Source: Microbacterium esteraromaticum (GTDB lineage: Bacteria; Actinomycetota; Actinomycetes; Actinomycetales; Microbacteriaceae). From it: a stretch of 64,000 nt of DNA. The notes under the pieces are model-generated. The model was given only the letters and a program-made list of their open reading frames with translations, was not told where the DNA came from and ran no database searches. The stretch spans positions 1-64,000 of the forward strand of contig NZ_FUKO01000009.1 in the NCBI RefSeq assembly GCF_900163815.1, in the 5' to 3' direction. A program made the position numbers and the translations under genes. Below are positions 17,039-26,925 of the stretch, piece by piece (position 1 is the stretch's first letter; every line of letters starts with the position of its first letter).

Positions 17039-17071
17039 GAAGAGCGGCCCGGGAGAACCGGACCGCTCTTC
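17039..17071 (-). terminator. Hairpin after clpP2
   Basis: The stem GAAGAGCGG(C)CCGG pairs with CCGG(A)CCGCTCTTC across a short loop. It lies 17 bp after the clpP2 stop. No U-run follows. Confidence 0.75.
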
Positions 17072-17087
17072 AGAATGCTGCAGGGAG

Positions 17088-17729
17088 TCAGCCGCGCTTG
17101 CGCGAGGAGAGCACCTGGTCGACGATGCCGTACTCATGAGCCTCAGCAGCCGACAGGATCTTGTCGCGGTCGATGTCGCGGTGGATCTGGTCGACGGGCT
17201 TGCCGGTGTGGTGAGCCATCGTCTCTTCGAGCCAGGTGCGCATGCGCAGGATCTCTGCAGCCTGGATCTCGATGTCAGAGGCCTGGCCCTGGCCGGCCTC
17301 GCCCATCGCAGGCTGGTGAATCAGAACGCGCGCGTTCGGCAGTGCAAGACGCTTGCCCGGCGCACCGGCGGCCAGCAGGACGGATGCCGCCGATGCCGCC
17401 TGCCCGAGCACGACGGTCTGGATATGCGGCGCCACATACTGCATGGTGTCGTAGATCGCCGTCATCGCGGTGAAGGATCCACCGGGCGAGTTGATGTACA
17501 TCGTGATGTCGCGCTCGGCGTCTTGGCTCTCGAGCACGAGAAGCTGAGCCATCACATCATCAGCGGATGCGTCATCGACCTGGACGCCGAGGAAGATCAC
17601 GCGATCTTCGAAGAGCTTGTTGTACGGGTCCTGACGCTTGAAGCCGTAGGCCGTGCGCTCCTCGAACTGCGGGAGGACATAGCGGCTGGAGGGCAGGTTT
17701 CCGGCAGCCCGGAACGTGGGAGTGTGCAT
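17088..17729 (-). CDS. clpP2: ClpP2, ATP-dependent Clp protease proteolytic subunit
   Basis: 213 aa serine peptidase. The catalytic triad is Ser113 (GQAASAAS), His138 (RVLIHQP) and Asp189 (DRDKILSA). The substrate strand NSPGGSFTAMTAIYD is present. An N-terminal stretch of about 30 residues (RAAGNLPSSRYVLPQFEERTAYG) is the usual ClpP2-type extension. Transcribed 16 bp after clpP1; the two form a mixed double-heptamer ring in actinobacteria, with ClpX docking on ClpP2 in the systems studied. Confidence 0.95.
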   Translation of the reverse strand: MHTPTFRAAGNLPSSRYVLPQFEERTAYGFKRQDPYNKLFEDRVIFLGVQVDDASADDVMAQLLVLESQDAERDITMYINSPGGSFTAMTAIYDTMQYVAPHIQTVVLGQAASAASVLLAAGAPGKRLALPNARVLIHQPAMGEAGQGQASDIEIQAAEILRMRTWLEETMAHHTGKPVDQIHRDIDRDKILSAAEAHEYGIVDQVLSSRKRG

Positions 17730-17745
17730 GTGTTCTCTTCCTGCC

Positions 17746-18336
17746 TTACTTGTCCACGCCGGTGCCGCCGCCGCCGTGCACGTCAGTGGCGTGCTCGCGG
17801 ATGTGGTCGACGAACCCGTACTCGAGCGCCTCGTCCGCTGTGAACCAGCGGTCGCGGTCGCCGTCTTCGTTGATCTGCTCCACCGTCTTGCCGGTCTGGC
17901 CTGCGGTGATCTCGGCGAGGCGACGCTTCATCGAGAGGATGAGCTGCGCCTGCGTCTGGATGTCGCTCGAGGTGCCGCCGAAGCCGCCGTGCGGCTGGTG
18001 CAGCAGCACGCGCGCGTTCGGGGTGATGTAGCGCTTGCCCTTGGTGCCGCTGGTCAGCAGCAGCTGGCCCATCGAGGCCGCCATGCCGATGCCGACGGTG
18101 ACGATGTCATTCGGCACGAACTGCATGGTGTCGTAGATGGCCATGCCCGCGGTGATCGAGCCACCGGGCGAGTTGATGTAGAGGTAAATGTCCTTTTCGG
18201 CATCCTCGGCGGCGAGAAGGAGGATCTTCGCGCAGATCTCATTCGCGTTGTCATCGCGCACCTCAGAGCCCAGCCAGATGATGCGATCTCTCAGCAGCCT
18301 GTCGAAGACGCTCGTCGCGATCAGGGGTTCAGCCAT
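17746..18336 (-). CDS. clpP1: ClpP1, ATP-dependent Clp protease proteolytic subunit
   Basis: 196 aa. The triad is Ser88 (GMAASMGQ), His113 (RVLLHQP) and Asp162 (DRDRWFTA). The family strand [18 protein letters not shown] is intact. A CAGGAG ribosome site precedes the ATG; TAGATT (18374-18369) is a good -10, with a ClgR-like site upstream. First gene of the clpP1-clpP2 operon. Confidence 0.95.
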   Translation of the reverse strand: MAEPLIATSVFDRLLRDRIIWLGSEVRDDNANEICAKILLLAAEDAEKDIYLYINSPGGSITAGMAIYDTMQFVPNDIVTVGIGMAASMGQLLLTSGTKGKRYITPNARVLLHQPHGGFGGTSSDIQTQAQLILSMKRRLAEITAGQTGKTVEQINEDGDRDRWFTADEALEYGFVDHIREHATDVHGGGGTGVDK

Positions 18337-18401
18337 GTCAGCTCCTGTTTCCGTGTTTCGGTGATTCGAATCTACCGGCGGCCGCGGGCCGCTTCTCCCG
18401 T

Positions 18402-18419
18402 GTTCGCCGTCGGCATATC
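18402..18419 (-). promoter_or_regulatory. ClgR-like operator upstream of clpP1P2
   Basis: On the - strand ATGCCGACGGCGAAC matches the published actinobacterial ClgR consensus (CGCYNANRGCGWWS core) with one core mismatch. It is centred about 48 bp upstream of the transcription start predicted from TAGATT (18374-18369), the right place for an activator. ClgR activates clpP1P2 in Corynebacterium, Streptomyces and Mycobacterium. Confidence 0.5.
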
Positions 18420-18432
18420 AGCATCCGGGTGA

Positions 18433-18472
18433 GACAAGAGGGGCGGATGCCGCAGCATCCGCCCCTCTTGTC
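18433..18472 (-). terminator. Strong hairpin terminator of tig
   Basis: A perfect 18-bp stem (18433-18450 with 18455-18472) and a CGCA loop, 12 bp after the trigger-factor stop. No U-run follows. Confidence 0.85.
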
Positions 18473-18484
18473 AACGCGTGAGGA

Positions 18485-19906
18485 TCACTCCGCCTTTTCG
18501 GCGTCGTCCTTCTTCGCGGCGGTCTTCTTGGCCGGCGCCTTCTTGGCAGCAGCCTTTTTGGCGGGCTTCTCCTCGACGGGAGCCTCCTCGGAGACCTCGA
18601 CGCTCTCGTCCTCGACGGCCTCGTCCTCGGCGTCGCCGATGAACTCCGACAGGTCAACCGCGGCGCCCTTGCTGTCGACGATCTTGACCTTGCCCAGCGT
18701 CGCGGCCAGGGCCTTGTTGCGTGCGACCTCGCCGACCAGCGACGGCAGCTGTCCGGAGCTCTGCAGCGCCTCGACGAACTCCTGCGGTGCCATGCCGTAC
18801 TGGGCAGCGGACTGGACCAGGTACTGGCTGAGCTCTTCCTGCGAAACCTGCACGTTCGCGCTCTCGGCGATCGTGTCGAGCAGTACCTGCGTGCGGAACT
18901 GCTTCTCGCTCGCCTCGGTGACCTCGGCGCGGTGCTCGTCGTCCTCCAGGCGGTTCTCGCCCTCAAGGTGGTTGTGCACCTCGTCTTCGATGAGCTTCGG
19001 CGGGACCGGGATCTCGACCTTCTCGAGCAGCGTCTCGATGAGCTGGTCGCGCGCGGCCGCGCCCTGGGTGAACACCCCCTGCTGCACGACCCGCTCAGCC
19101 AGGCTGTCGCGCAGCTCGGCGAGGGTGTCGAACTCGGATGCCATCTGTGCGAACTCGTCGTCCGCCTCGGGCAGCTCGCGCTCCTTGACGGCCTTGACGG
19201 TGACGGAGACCTCGGCCTCTTCGCCGGCGTGGTCGCCACCGACGAGCTTCGAGCGGAAGGTGGTTTCTTCGCCGGCGGTCAGCGAGTCGATGGCCTCATC
19301 GATGCCCTCGAGCAGTTCGCCCGAGCCGATCTCGTAGGACACGCCATCGGCGCGGTCGATCTCGGCGTCATCGATACTGGCGACCAGGTCGAGGTCGACG
19401 AAGTCGCCCTTCGCAGCCGGACGGTCGACGGGGATCAGCGTGCCGAAACGGGCGCGCAGCTCGTCGAGCTCTGCATCGAGTGCGGCGTCATCGGCTTCGA
19501 CAGCGTCGACCGTGAGCGTGATGTCGTCGAAGGACGGCAGCTCGATCTCGGGACGCACATCGACCTCGATGTCGACGAGCAGGTCGCCGGAGAAGTCCTT
19601 CTCGTTCGGCCACTGGGTGATGTCAGCGGACGGACGGCCGACGATGCGGATGCTGTGCTCAGCGGCGGCCTGGCGGAAGAAGCCGTCGAGCCCCTCGTTG
19701 ACAGCGTGCTCGATGATCGCACCGCGACCGACGCGCTGGTCGATGATCGGCGCGGGGACCTTGCCCTTGCGGAAGCCGGGAACCTGAACGTCCTGACCGA
19801 TGTGCTCGTAGGCGTGCTCGATGCTGGGCTTGAGATCCTCAGGGGTGACCGTGATGGTGAGCTTGACCCGGGTCGGGGAGAGCTTCTCGACGGTGCTGTT
19901 GGCCAT
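18485..19906 (-). CDS. tig: Trigger factor, ribosome-associated chaperone
   Basis: 473 aa from the ATG at 19906, with AAGGAG 11 nt upstream. The ribosome-docking motif is [10 protein letters not shown] in the N-terminal domain, followed by an FKBP-type peptidyl-prolyl isomerase domain (about 150-240) and the helical chaperone domain. The C-terminus carries an extension: an acidic stretch ([20 protein letters not shown]) and then a Lys/Ala tail ([15 protein letters not shown]) resembling histone-like tails, which may bind rRNA. Monocistronic between the tRNA-Pro gene and its own terminator. Confidence 0.95.
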   Translation of the reverse strand: MANSTVEKLSPTRVKLTITVTPEDLKPSIEHAYEHIGQDVQVPGFRKGKVPAPIIDQRVGRGAIIEHAVNEGLDGFFRQAAAEHSIRIVGRPSADITQWPNEKDFSGDLLVDIEVDVRPEIELPSFDDITLTVDAVEADDAALDAELDELRARFGTLIPVDRPAAKGDFVDLDLVASIDDAEIDRADGVSYEIGSGELLEGIDEAIDSLTAGEETTFRSKLVGGDHAGEEAEVSVTVKAVKERELPEADDEFAQMASEFDTLAELRDSLAERVVQQGVFTQGAAARDQLIETLLEKVEIPVPPKLIEDEVHNHLEGENRLEDDEHRAEVTEASEKQFRTQVLLDTIAESANVQVSQEELSQYLVQSAAQYGMAPQEFVEALQSSGQLPSLVGEVARNKALAATLGKVKIVDSKGAAVDLSEFIGDAEDEAVEDESVEVSEEAPVEEKPAKKAAAKKAPAKKTAAKKDDAEKAE

Positions 19907-19965
19907 GCTGTTGTGTCTCCTTGTGATTTCCGCGCGAACGGCGCGGTCGTGAAGTTTGAAGGCCG

Positions 19966-20042
19966 TGGTCGGGGCGACAGGATTTGAACCTGCGACCTCC
20001 CGCTCCCAAAGCGGGCGCTCTACCAAGCTGAGCTACGCCCCG
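19966..20042 (-). tRNA. tRNA-Pro (anticodon TGG)
   Basis: Read on the - strand from 20042: acceptor CGGGGCG pairs with CGCCCCG, the D arm is AGCTCAGCTTGGTAGAGC, the anticodon stem CCCGC/GCGGG holds the loop TTTGGGA (anticodon TGG), and the T loop is GGTTCAAATCC. The discriminator is A and CCA is encoded. It lies 59 bp upstream of tig. Confidence 0.97.
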
Positions 20043-20141
20043 TGCACCCGCGCACGGGGAACGGCCTCAACGAGTCTAACGGACAAGAACACCTCCGCCG
20101 TCCGCTATGCTTTATGAGGCGCTCCGATTGCGAGCGTTTGC

Positions 20142-20215
20142 GGGGCTGTAGCTTAGTGGTAAAGCCTCTGTCTTCCAAACAGATGATGCGAGTTCGATTC
20201 TCGTCAGCCCCTCCA
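20142..20215 (+). tRNA. tRNA-Gly (anticodon TCC)
   Basis: Acceptor GGGGCTG pairs with CAGCCCC; D arm TAGCTTAGTGGTAAAGC; anticodon stem TCTGT/ACAGA with loop CTTCCAA (anticodon TCC); T loop GAGTTCGATTCTC. Discriminator T, CCA encoded. The flanks 20043-20141 and 20216-20302 hold no gene. Confidence 0.97.
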
Positions 20216-20302
20216 ATTTCCGATCGTGTGCAGCCCTGGCGGTGACCGCCTTCGGCTGCCGCACTGGCCGCCTGCGACCCCAGTCGCTTCCGTCTTAACG
20301 CA

Positions 20303-20337
20303 CGAAGCCGCCGCAACCCGAGGTTGCGACGGCTTCG
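20303..20337 (-). terminator. Hairpin terminator after rbpA
   Basis: CGAAGCCG-C-CGCAACC (20303-20318) pairs with GGTTGCG-A-CGGCTTCG (20322-20337), one mismatch. It lies 14 bp after the rbpA stop and ends the gap-to-rbpA stretch. Confidence 0.8.
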
Positions 20338-20350
20338 ATTCAGCTTTGGT

Positions 20351-20707
20351 TCAGCGGATTCCGCGGCGTTCGCGCAACTGCATGAGCGCATCTTCGAGCA
20401 GCTGGGTGGCTTCCTCGTCGGTGCGGCGCTCTTTCACATAGGCCAGGTGCGTCTTGTACGGCTCAGGCTTGGCAAGGGCCGGCGGGTTCTGCTGATCGCG
20501 TCCGGCGGGAAGACCCGAGTGCGGGTGGTCGATCGTCTCCGGGATCTCCCCGTCGGGAAGACCCGCGGCGAAATATCGCACCGTCTCGTTGCCGAGTCCG
20601 TCCCAATACGACACCGCGATGCGGTCGGCGTGGTAGCCGTGATCCTGCTCGCCCATCGGGCCTGACCCGACCCGCGTGCCGCGGATGGCGTTTCCCCCGG
20701 TGGCCAT
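20351..20707 (-). CDS. rbpA: RNA polymerase-binding protein RbpA
   Basis: 118 aa from the ATG at 20707. It begins MATGGNAIRGTRVGSGPMGE, a typical RbpA N-terminal tail, then a core (RIAVSYWDGLGNETVRYFA) and a basic sigma-interacting C-terminal helix (YKTHLAYVKERRTDEEATQLLEDAL). RbpA is an actinobacterial factor that binds the principal sigma factor and stabilises the open promoter complex. Its ATG overlaps the secG stop by one base (TGATG), so translation is coupled. Confidence 0.95.
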   Translation of the reverse strand: MATGGNAIRGTRVGSGPMGEQDHGYHADRIAVSYWDGLGNETVRYFAAGLPDGEIPETIDHPHSGLPAGRDQQNPPALAKPEPYKTHLAYVKERRTDEEATQLLEDALMQLRERRGIR

Positions 20708-20955
20708 CAGATCACCTGGAACTTCGTGATGAGTCCCAGCGCGACGATCGCGACGAACCAGACGAGCGCAAGCACGACCGTGAACCGGTTGAGGTTCCGC
20801 TCGGCAAGGCCCGATGATCCGACCGCCGCGGACATGCCGCCGCCGAACATATCGGAGAGGCCGCCACCGCGGCCCTTGTGAAGAAGGATGAGGAGTGTCA
20901 GCAGAACGCTGCTGATACCCAGCACCACCTGCATCACGAACTCGAGAACCAGCAC
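20707..20955 (-). CDS. secG: SecG, preprotein translocase subunit
   Basis: 82 aa with a GTG start and a GAAAGG site. There are two hydrophobic helices (about 5-24 and 58-76) joined by the conserved cytoplasmic loop LHKGRGGGLSDMFGGG. It assists SecYE in moving proteins across the membrane. Own -10 TATAAT upstream; the gene follows tpiA as in other actinobacteria. Confidence 0.95.
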   Translation of the reverse strand: MLVLEFVMQVVLGISSVLLTLLILLHKGRGGGLSDMFGGGMSAAVGSSGLAERNLNRFTVVLALVWFVAIVALGLITKFQVI

Positions 20956-21000
20956 GAAGAAAAGCCTTTCGCCGGGGCCGAATGGCCCGCCTAGCGGTCA

Positions 21001-21006
21001 ATTATA
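21001..21006 (-). promoter_or_regulatory. -10 element TATAAT of secG-rbpA
   Basis: TATAAT on the - strand, 46 bp before the secG start. The -35 region is occupied by the GC-rich hairpin that ends tpiA, so no usual -35 is present. Confidence 0.5.
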
Positions 21007-21009
21007 GGA

Positions 21010-21029
21010 CGGGGCGCGATCGCGCCCCG
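21010..21029 (-). terminator. GC palindrome after tpiA
   Basis: CGGGGCGCGATCGCGCCCCG is a perfect 20-bp palindrome six bases after the tpiA stop. It can form a stem with a small loop and probably terminates part of the gap-pgk-tpiA transcripts. Confidence 0.65.
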
Positions 21030-21034
21030 CCACT

Positions 21035-21826
21035 TCACACGCCGACGTGCTTCTGGAAGCGCACGATCGCCGCGAATTCGTCGACCACGAGACTCGCCCC
21101 GCCGACCAGCGCGCCGTCGATATCGGGTTCGCGCATGTAGCTGGCGATGTTGCTCGACTTGACCGATCCGCCATACAGGACACGGGTGCGGGCCGCGGCA
21201 TCCTCGTCGAGAACGCGTCCGACGACGGCGCGCAGAACCGCGCAGACTTCCTGTGCCTGAGTCGGCGTCGCCGCCTGCCCGGATCCGATCGCCCAGACCG
21301 GTTCGTAGGCGATGACGATGTCCGCGGATGCCGACACGCCGTCAAGCGCCTTCTCGAGCTGACCGACGGGAACGGCGCTGGCACCGAACTTCTCGAGGTC
21401 CTCCGCGGTCTCGCCCACGCAGATGACCGGAACCAGACCGTGCTTCAGCGCCGCCTTGACCTTCGCGTTCACGAGTTCGTCGCTCTCGCTGTGGTATTCA
21501 CGGCGTTCGGAATGCCCGATGATCGCGTAGGTGACGCCGAGCTTCGACAGGAATGCTCCCGAGACCTCTCCGGTGAAGGCACCGGAGTCGTGTGCCGAGA
21601 CGTCCTGCGAACCCAGCGCGAACGGGATCTTGTCGGCGTCGATCAGCGTCTGCACGCTGCGGATGTCGGTGAACGGCGGGAACACGCCCACCTCCACGCC
21701 ATCGCCTTCGTGGCCGGCGTCCTTCAGCGTCCAGTGCAGCTTCTGCACGGTCGCGACCGCCTGCAGGTGATCGAGGTTCATCTTCCAGTTGCCTGCGATG
21801 AACGGAGTGCGGGTGTTCACTGCCAT
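21035..21826 (-). CDS. tpiA: Triosephosphate isomerase
   Basis: 263 aa TIM barrel. Interconverts dihydroxyacetone phosphate and glyceraldehyde-3-phosphate in glycolysis. Catalytic residues are Lys15 (NWKMN), His105 (IIGHSERR) and Glu175 (AYEPVWAIG). The start overlaps the end of pgk by 10 bp, so it is translationally coupled in the gap-pgk-tpiA operon. Confidence 0.97.
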   Translation of the reverse strand: MAVNTRTPFIAGNWKMNLDHLQAVATVQKLHWTLKDAGHEGDGVEVGVFPPFTDIRSVQTLIDADKIPFALGSQDVSAHDSGAFTGEVSGAFLSKLGVTYAIIGHSERREYHSESDELVNAKVKAALKHGLVPVICVGETAEDLEKFGASAVPVGQLEKALDGVSASADIVIAYEPVWAIGSGQAATPTQAQEVCAVLRAVVGRVLDEDAAARTRVLYGGSVKSSNIASYMREPDIDGALVGGASLVVDEFAAIVRFQKHVGV

Positions 21827-23031
21827 CCGAGGACCTCCAGTCCAGGTAGCTTCTTGCCCTCGAGGAATTCGAGGCTTGCGCCTCCGCCCGTCGAGATATG
21901 TCCGAATCGGTCGTCGGTAAAACCGAGCTGGCGCACGGCGGCCGCCGAGTCTCCGCCGCCGACGACGCTGAGGCCCTCGACATCGGTGAGCGCCTCCGCA
22001 ACCATCTTGGTGCCTTCGGCGAAGGCCGGGAACTCGAACACGCCCATCGGCCCGTTCCAGAACACGGTCTTCGAGGTGCGCACGGCGTCAGCGAATGCCG
22101 CCGCCGTGTCCGGCCCGATATCGAGCCCGATGCCGGCAGCGCCGAACGTGCTCTGCTCGATGGCATCCGCTGCGACCGTCTCGTGCGCAGCGTCCGCAGC
22201 GAAGGAGGACGCCACGATGACGTCGGTGGGGAGCACGAGCTCGACGCCGCGCTCCTCGGCCTCGGCGATGTAGCCGCGCACCGTGTCGAGCTGGTCCTTC
22301 TCGAGCAGGCTGGATGCCACGTCGTGGCCCTGGGCAGCGAGGAAGGTGAAGAGCATGCCGCCGCCGACGAGGATGCGGTCGACGCGGGGCAGCAGGTGCG
22401 AGATGACGCCCAGCTTGTCGCTGACCTTCGAGCCGCCCAGCACGACTGTGTAGGGCCGTTCCGGATTCTCGGTGAGGCGATCGAGCACATCGAGCTCGGT
22501 GGCGATCAGCAGTCCGGCAGCAGACGGCAGGATCTCTGCCAGATCGTAGACGCTGGCTTGCTTTCGGTGCACGACCCCGAATCCGTCCGACACCATCGCG
22601 TCGCCGAGTTCAGCGAGATCGGCCGCGAATGCGCGGCGGGTCTGGTCGTCCTTCGCGGTCTCCCCCGGGTTGAAGCGAAGGTTCTCGAGCACGACGATGC
22701 CGCCGTCATCCAGCGCTGCGACCGCCTCTCGGGCCGAGGGCCCGACGGTGTCGCGGGCGAACGCGACCGGCGCGCCGAGCAGCTCCGACAGACGCTGCGC
22801 GACCGGCTCCAGGCTGTACTGCGGGTCGGGCGCGCCGTCGGGACGGCCTAGATGCGAGCACACGATGACGCGCGCGCCCGCGTTGATGAGAGCGTTCAGC
22901 GTCGGCAGCGAGGCGCGAACGCGGCCATCGTCCGTGATGACTCCATCCCGCAGGGGGACGTTCAGATCACAACGGACGATGACGCGCTTGCCGGCAAGCG
23001 ACCCGAGGGATTCGAGGGTGCGCAGCGTCAT
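21817..23031 (-). CDS. pgk: Phosphoglycerate kinase
   Basis: 404 aa. Transfers phosphate from 1,3-bisphosphoglycerate to ADP. The N-terminal substrate motif is [11 protein letters not shown] with SHLGRPDG; the C-terminal nucleotide domain has [19 protein letters not shown] and GGGDSAAAV. It starts 4 bp after the gap stop. Confidence 0.97.
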   Translation of the reverse strand: MTLRTLESLGSLAGKRVIVRCDLNVPLRDGVITDDGRVRASLPTLNALINAGARVIVCSHLGRPDGAPDPQYSLEPVAQRLSELLGAPVAFARDTVGPSAREAVAALDDGGIVVLENLRFNPGETAKDDQTRRAFAADLAELGDAMVSDGFGVVHRKQASVYDLAEILPSAAGLLIATELDVLDRLTENPERPYTVVLGGSKVSDKLGVISHLLPRVDRILVGGGMLFTFLAAQGHDVASSLLEKDQLDTVRGYIAEAEERGVELVLPTDVIVASSFAADAAHETVAADAIEQSTFGAAGIGLDIGPDTAAAFADAVRTSKTVFWNGPMGVFEFPAFAEGTKMVAEALTDVEGLSVVGGGDSAAAVRQLGFTDDRFGHISTGGGASLEFLEGKKLPGLEVLGWQ

Positions 23032-23035
23032 CTGA

Positions 23036-24055
<1,020 letters not shown>

Positions 24056-24106
24056 CTAGTTCTTAATCGTGGAAATGCGCAGATTGCACAGAATATGCGG
24101 ACAACG

Positions 24107-24141
24107 GCGTCCTGACGGGCAAAACGCCCATCAGGACGCCC
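24107..24141 (-). terminator. Hairpin terminator after sodA
   Basis: GGCGTCCTGA (24107-24116) pairs with TCAGGACGCC (24132-24141), extended by GGGC/GCCC around an AAAA loop. It lies just after the sodA stop at 24147 and upstream of gap. Confidence 0.8.
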
Positions 24142-24146
24142 ATCTT

Positions 24147-24773
24147 TTACGACAGTACCAGCAGTCCCGCAGTCTTCTCGCGCGCGATTTCGAACCGTTG
24201 CGCCACGTTCTGCCAGTTGGCGATGTTCCACGCGGCCTTGATGTAGTCAGCCTTGACGTTCAAATAGTCGAGGTAGAAGGCGTGCTCCCACATGTCGAGC
24301 TGGAACAGCGGCACCGTGCCCTGCGCCGTGTTGGAGTGCTGATCGAACATCTGCTGCACGATCAGACGAGCACCGATCGGGTCCCAGCTGAGCACGGCCC
24401 AGCCGGAGCCCTGGATGCCCGCTGCGGCCGCAGCGAAGTGCGCCTGGAACTTCTCGAACGAGCCGAAGAACTCGTCGATCGCTGCCTTGAGCTCGCCGTC
24501 GGGCTGTCCGCCGCCCTCCGGCGACAGGTTGGTCCAGAAGATGGAGTGGTTGACGTGGCCGCCCAGGTTGAACGCGAGGTCCTTCTCGAGCTTGTTCACA
24601 TTCGCGAGGTTGCCGCTGTCACGAGCCTCGGCGAGACCGTCCAGAGCCGCGTTCGCGCCGGCGACGTAGGCCGCGTGGTGCTTGTCGTGGTGCAGTTCCA
24701 TGATCTTCCCGCTGATGTGAGGCTCGAGTGCCGCGAAGTCATAGGGGAGGTCGGGGAGCGTGTAAGTCGCCAT
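24147..24773 (-). CDS. sodA: Superoxide dismutase (Mn/Fe)
   Basis: 208 aa, no signal peptide. Converts superoxide to hydrogen peroxide and oxygen. Metal ligands: His28 (ELHHDKHH), the second His in the LGGHVNHSIFW helix, and Asp and His in LDMWEHAFYLDY. The pattern GSGWAVL and the overall sequence favour manganese. Monocistronic, inserted between whiA and gap. Confidence 0.95.
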   Translation of the reverse strand: MATYTLPDLPYDFAALEPHISGKIMELHHDKHHAAYVAGANAALDGLAEARDSGNLANVNKLEKDLAFNLGGHVNHSIFWTNLSPEGGGQPDGELKAAIDEFFGSFEKFQAHFAAAAAGIQGSGWAVLSWDPIGARLIVQQMFDQHSNTAQGTVPLFQLDMWEHAFYLDYLNVKADYIKAAWNIANWQNVAQRFEIAREKTAGLLVLS

Positions 24774-24944
24774 TTCGAATCTTCCAATCCGCGCCGCGCC
24801 GCGGCGCTTATCGAGCCCCTGCCGCGCCGAATGCGCCGCAGGGCAGACGTTTCACATCCTACTGACGCCAACGCCGTGTGTCAGGGGATCCTTCCCGCGA
24901 TTGCGAGACCGGGGTGCGGCGCGCGAAGGCCGGAGACCGTGAGA

Positions 24945-25937
24945 TCAGTCGTCGAGGCCGGCAGGCACGGCGGCCTCGGTGCCGGGGATGCCGTCCTGCT
25001 GGGCGCGCTTGTCAGCCATCGCCAGCAGCCGGCGGATGCGGCCCGCTACTGCATCCTTCGTCAAGGGCGGGTCGGCGTGGTGGCCGAGCTCGTCGAGGCT
25101 GGCATCACGGTGAGCAAGGCGAAGGCTGCCGGCGGTGCGCAGGTGATCGGGCACGTCATCGCCGAGGATCTCGAGCGCACGCTCGACGCGCGCACAGGCG
25201 GCGACCGCGGCCTGCGCGGAACGACGCAGGTTGGCGTCGTCGAAGTTGACCAGACGGTTCACGCCGGCGCGCACCTCGCGACGCTGGCGCATCTCTTCCC
25301 AGGTGACCGCGGTGCGCCGCGCACCCATGATGCCCAGGATCGAGCGGATCGCTTCACCCTCGCGCACGACGACGCGCGGCAGACCGCGCACCTCGCGCGC
25401 CTTGGCTGTCACGCCGAGCCGATGGGCTGCTCCGACGAGCGCCATCGCTGCCTCCGGAGACGGGCACGCGACCTCGAGCATGGCCGAACGGCCCGGCTCG
25501 CTGAGCGAACCCGCCGCGAGGAAGGCACCGCGCCAGATGCCGGCGAGTTCTTCCGGCGAGCCCGTGGTGAGACGATTCGGGAGTCCGCGCACAGGACGAC
25601 GACGCGCATCGAGAAGTCCGGTCTGGCGAGCGAGGGTCTCCCCTGCCGCGATGACTCGCACGGCCCAGCGTGCTCCGTCATTGGTGCCGCCGGCTTGTGC
25701 GCTGCTGGACTTGACCTGGGCGATATCCGGACGCACGCCGTAGATCTCAGAGAGATCACGGCTGACTCGGCGGGCGAGGGTCTCGGCATCCACCTCGGCT
25801 TCGACGGCCACGCGACCGGCGATGGAGTGCAGACCGCCGGCGAAGCGCAGTATCGTCGCCACTTCGGCGATGCGCACTGTGGGGGGTGCATTGCGGACGC
25901 TGACCAGCTCAGCCTTGACGTCGGTGGTTAGTGCCAC
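24945..25937 (-). CDS. whiA: WhiA, DNA-binding regulator of development and division
   Basis: 330 aa with a GTG start and AAGGAG site. The N-terminal part is a LAGLIDADG-like domain (about 1-210) without endonuclease residues, and the C-terminal part an HTH ([26 protein letters not shown]). In Streptomyces WhiA activates sporulation septation genes; in non-sporulating actinobacteria and Firmicutes it affects division and chromosome segregation. Follows rapZ as in other Gram-positives. Confidence 0.95.
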   Translation of the reverse strand: MALTTDVKAELVSVRNAPPTVRIAEVATILRFAGGLHSIAGRVAVEAEVDAETLARRVSRDLSEIYGVRPDIAQVKSSSAQAGGTNDGARWAVRVIAAGETLARQTGLLDARRRPVRGLPNRLTTGSPEELAGIWRGAFLAAGSLSEPGRSAMLEVACPSPEAAMALVGAAHRLGVTAKAREVRGLPRVVVREGEAIRSILGIMGARRTAVTWEEMRQRREVRAGVNRLVNFDDANLRRSAQAAVAACARVERALEILGDDVPDHLRTAGSLRLAHRDASLDELGHHADPPLTKDAVAGRIRRLLAMADKRAQQDGIPGTEAAVPAGLDD

Positions 25938-26025
25938 GGGACTCCTTCACGATGCTCGCGTCGGATCGCGACGCAAGCGACCAGCTTACAAGGCGGGGAG
26001 GACGCTCACCGCCTCGCCGACGTCA

Positions 26026-26898
26026 TCACTCCCGGCCGAGATCGCGGTGGCGGACATTGACCGCGACGCCGGGCGTGTCGCTCAGTCGGCGCGCAAGCTC
26101 CTCCACCATGGCGACGGAGCGGTGCTTTCCTCCCGTGCAGCCGATGGCGACAGTCGAATGCGTCTTGTTCTCTCGCTGATATCCGGCCAGCACCGGTTCG
26201 AGCGTGTGTGCGTATGCATCGAGGAACTCGCTCGCGCCGGGTCTCGAGAGAACGTACTCGCTCACATCGGCATCCTGTCCGGTGTGCTCGCGCAGCTGCT
26301 CCTGCCAGAACGGGTTCGGCAGGAATCGCATGTCTGCAACGTGGTCGACATCGGTGGGCAATCCGTATTTGAATCCGAAGCTGAGCAGCGTGAGCCGATG
26401 GCGCGCCGCCCCTTCTTCGGAGAACATCTCCGACACCTGCATCGCCAGCTGGTGGATGTTCAACGGCGAGGTGTCGATGAGCATGTCTGCGGCTTCACGG
26501 ATCGGCGCCAGCCGCGATCGCTCGGTGCGGATGCCGTCGAGCAGCGTTCCGTCGCCCTGCAGCGGATGCGGCCGGCGAACAGCTTCGAATCGGCGCACGA
26601 GCACGTCGTCGGAGGCATCGAGGAAGAGCACCTTGACGCCGCCGCGGGAGCGCAGCGACCTCGCCACGCCGGGAAAGTCGTCGAAGAGATTCCCGCCGCG
26701 CACATCCACTACGGCCGCGATCTTGGGGAGGTTTCCCGCCCCCATGTCGGTGAGTTCCAGCAGCGGTCGCAGGATCTGCGGAGGCAGATTGTCTACGACG
26801 TACCAGCCGAGATCCTCGAGCGCATTGGCCGCCGTCGTGCGGCCTGCTCCGGACATTCCTGTCACGATCAGGAATTGGCCTTCTTGTGCATCTGCCAT
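26026..26898 (-). CDS. rapZ: RapZ/YvcJ-family nucleotide-binding protein
   Basis: 290 aa. Walker A is GMSGAGRT (14-21), where Arg replaces the usual Lys, as in many members of the family. The C-terminal domain contains GCTGGKHRSV, which in E. coli RapZ binds RNA and glucosamine-6-phosphate. In Gram-positives the YvcJ group hydrolyses GTP; the RNA-adapter role is not established there. Transcribed 27 bp after uvrC. Confidence 0.92.
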   Translation of the reverse strand: MADAQEGQFLIVTGMSGAGRTTAANALEDLGWYVVDNLPPQILRPLLELTDMGAGNLPKIAAVVDVRGGNLFDDFPGVARSLRSRGGVKVLFLDASDDVLVRRFEAVRRPHPLQGDGTLLDGIRTERSRLAPIREAADMLIDTSPLNIHQLAMQVSEMFSEEGAARHRLTLLSFGFKYGLPTDVDHVADMRFLPNPFWQEQLREHTGQDADVSEYVLSRPGASEFLDAYAHTLEPVLAGYQRENKTHSTVAIGCTGGKHRSVAMVEELARRLSDTPGVAVNVRHRDLGRE

Positions 26899-26925
26899 CG
26901 TCGGTTTCCTTCCCTCGTTTCCAGC

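Noticed and set aside
18485..20026. A longer start for trigger factor
   Set aside because: The extension would read through the tRNA-Pro gene; the ATG at 19906 has a ribosome site and the right N-terminus.
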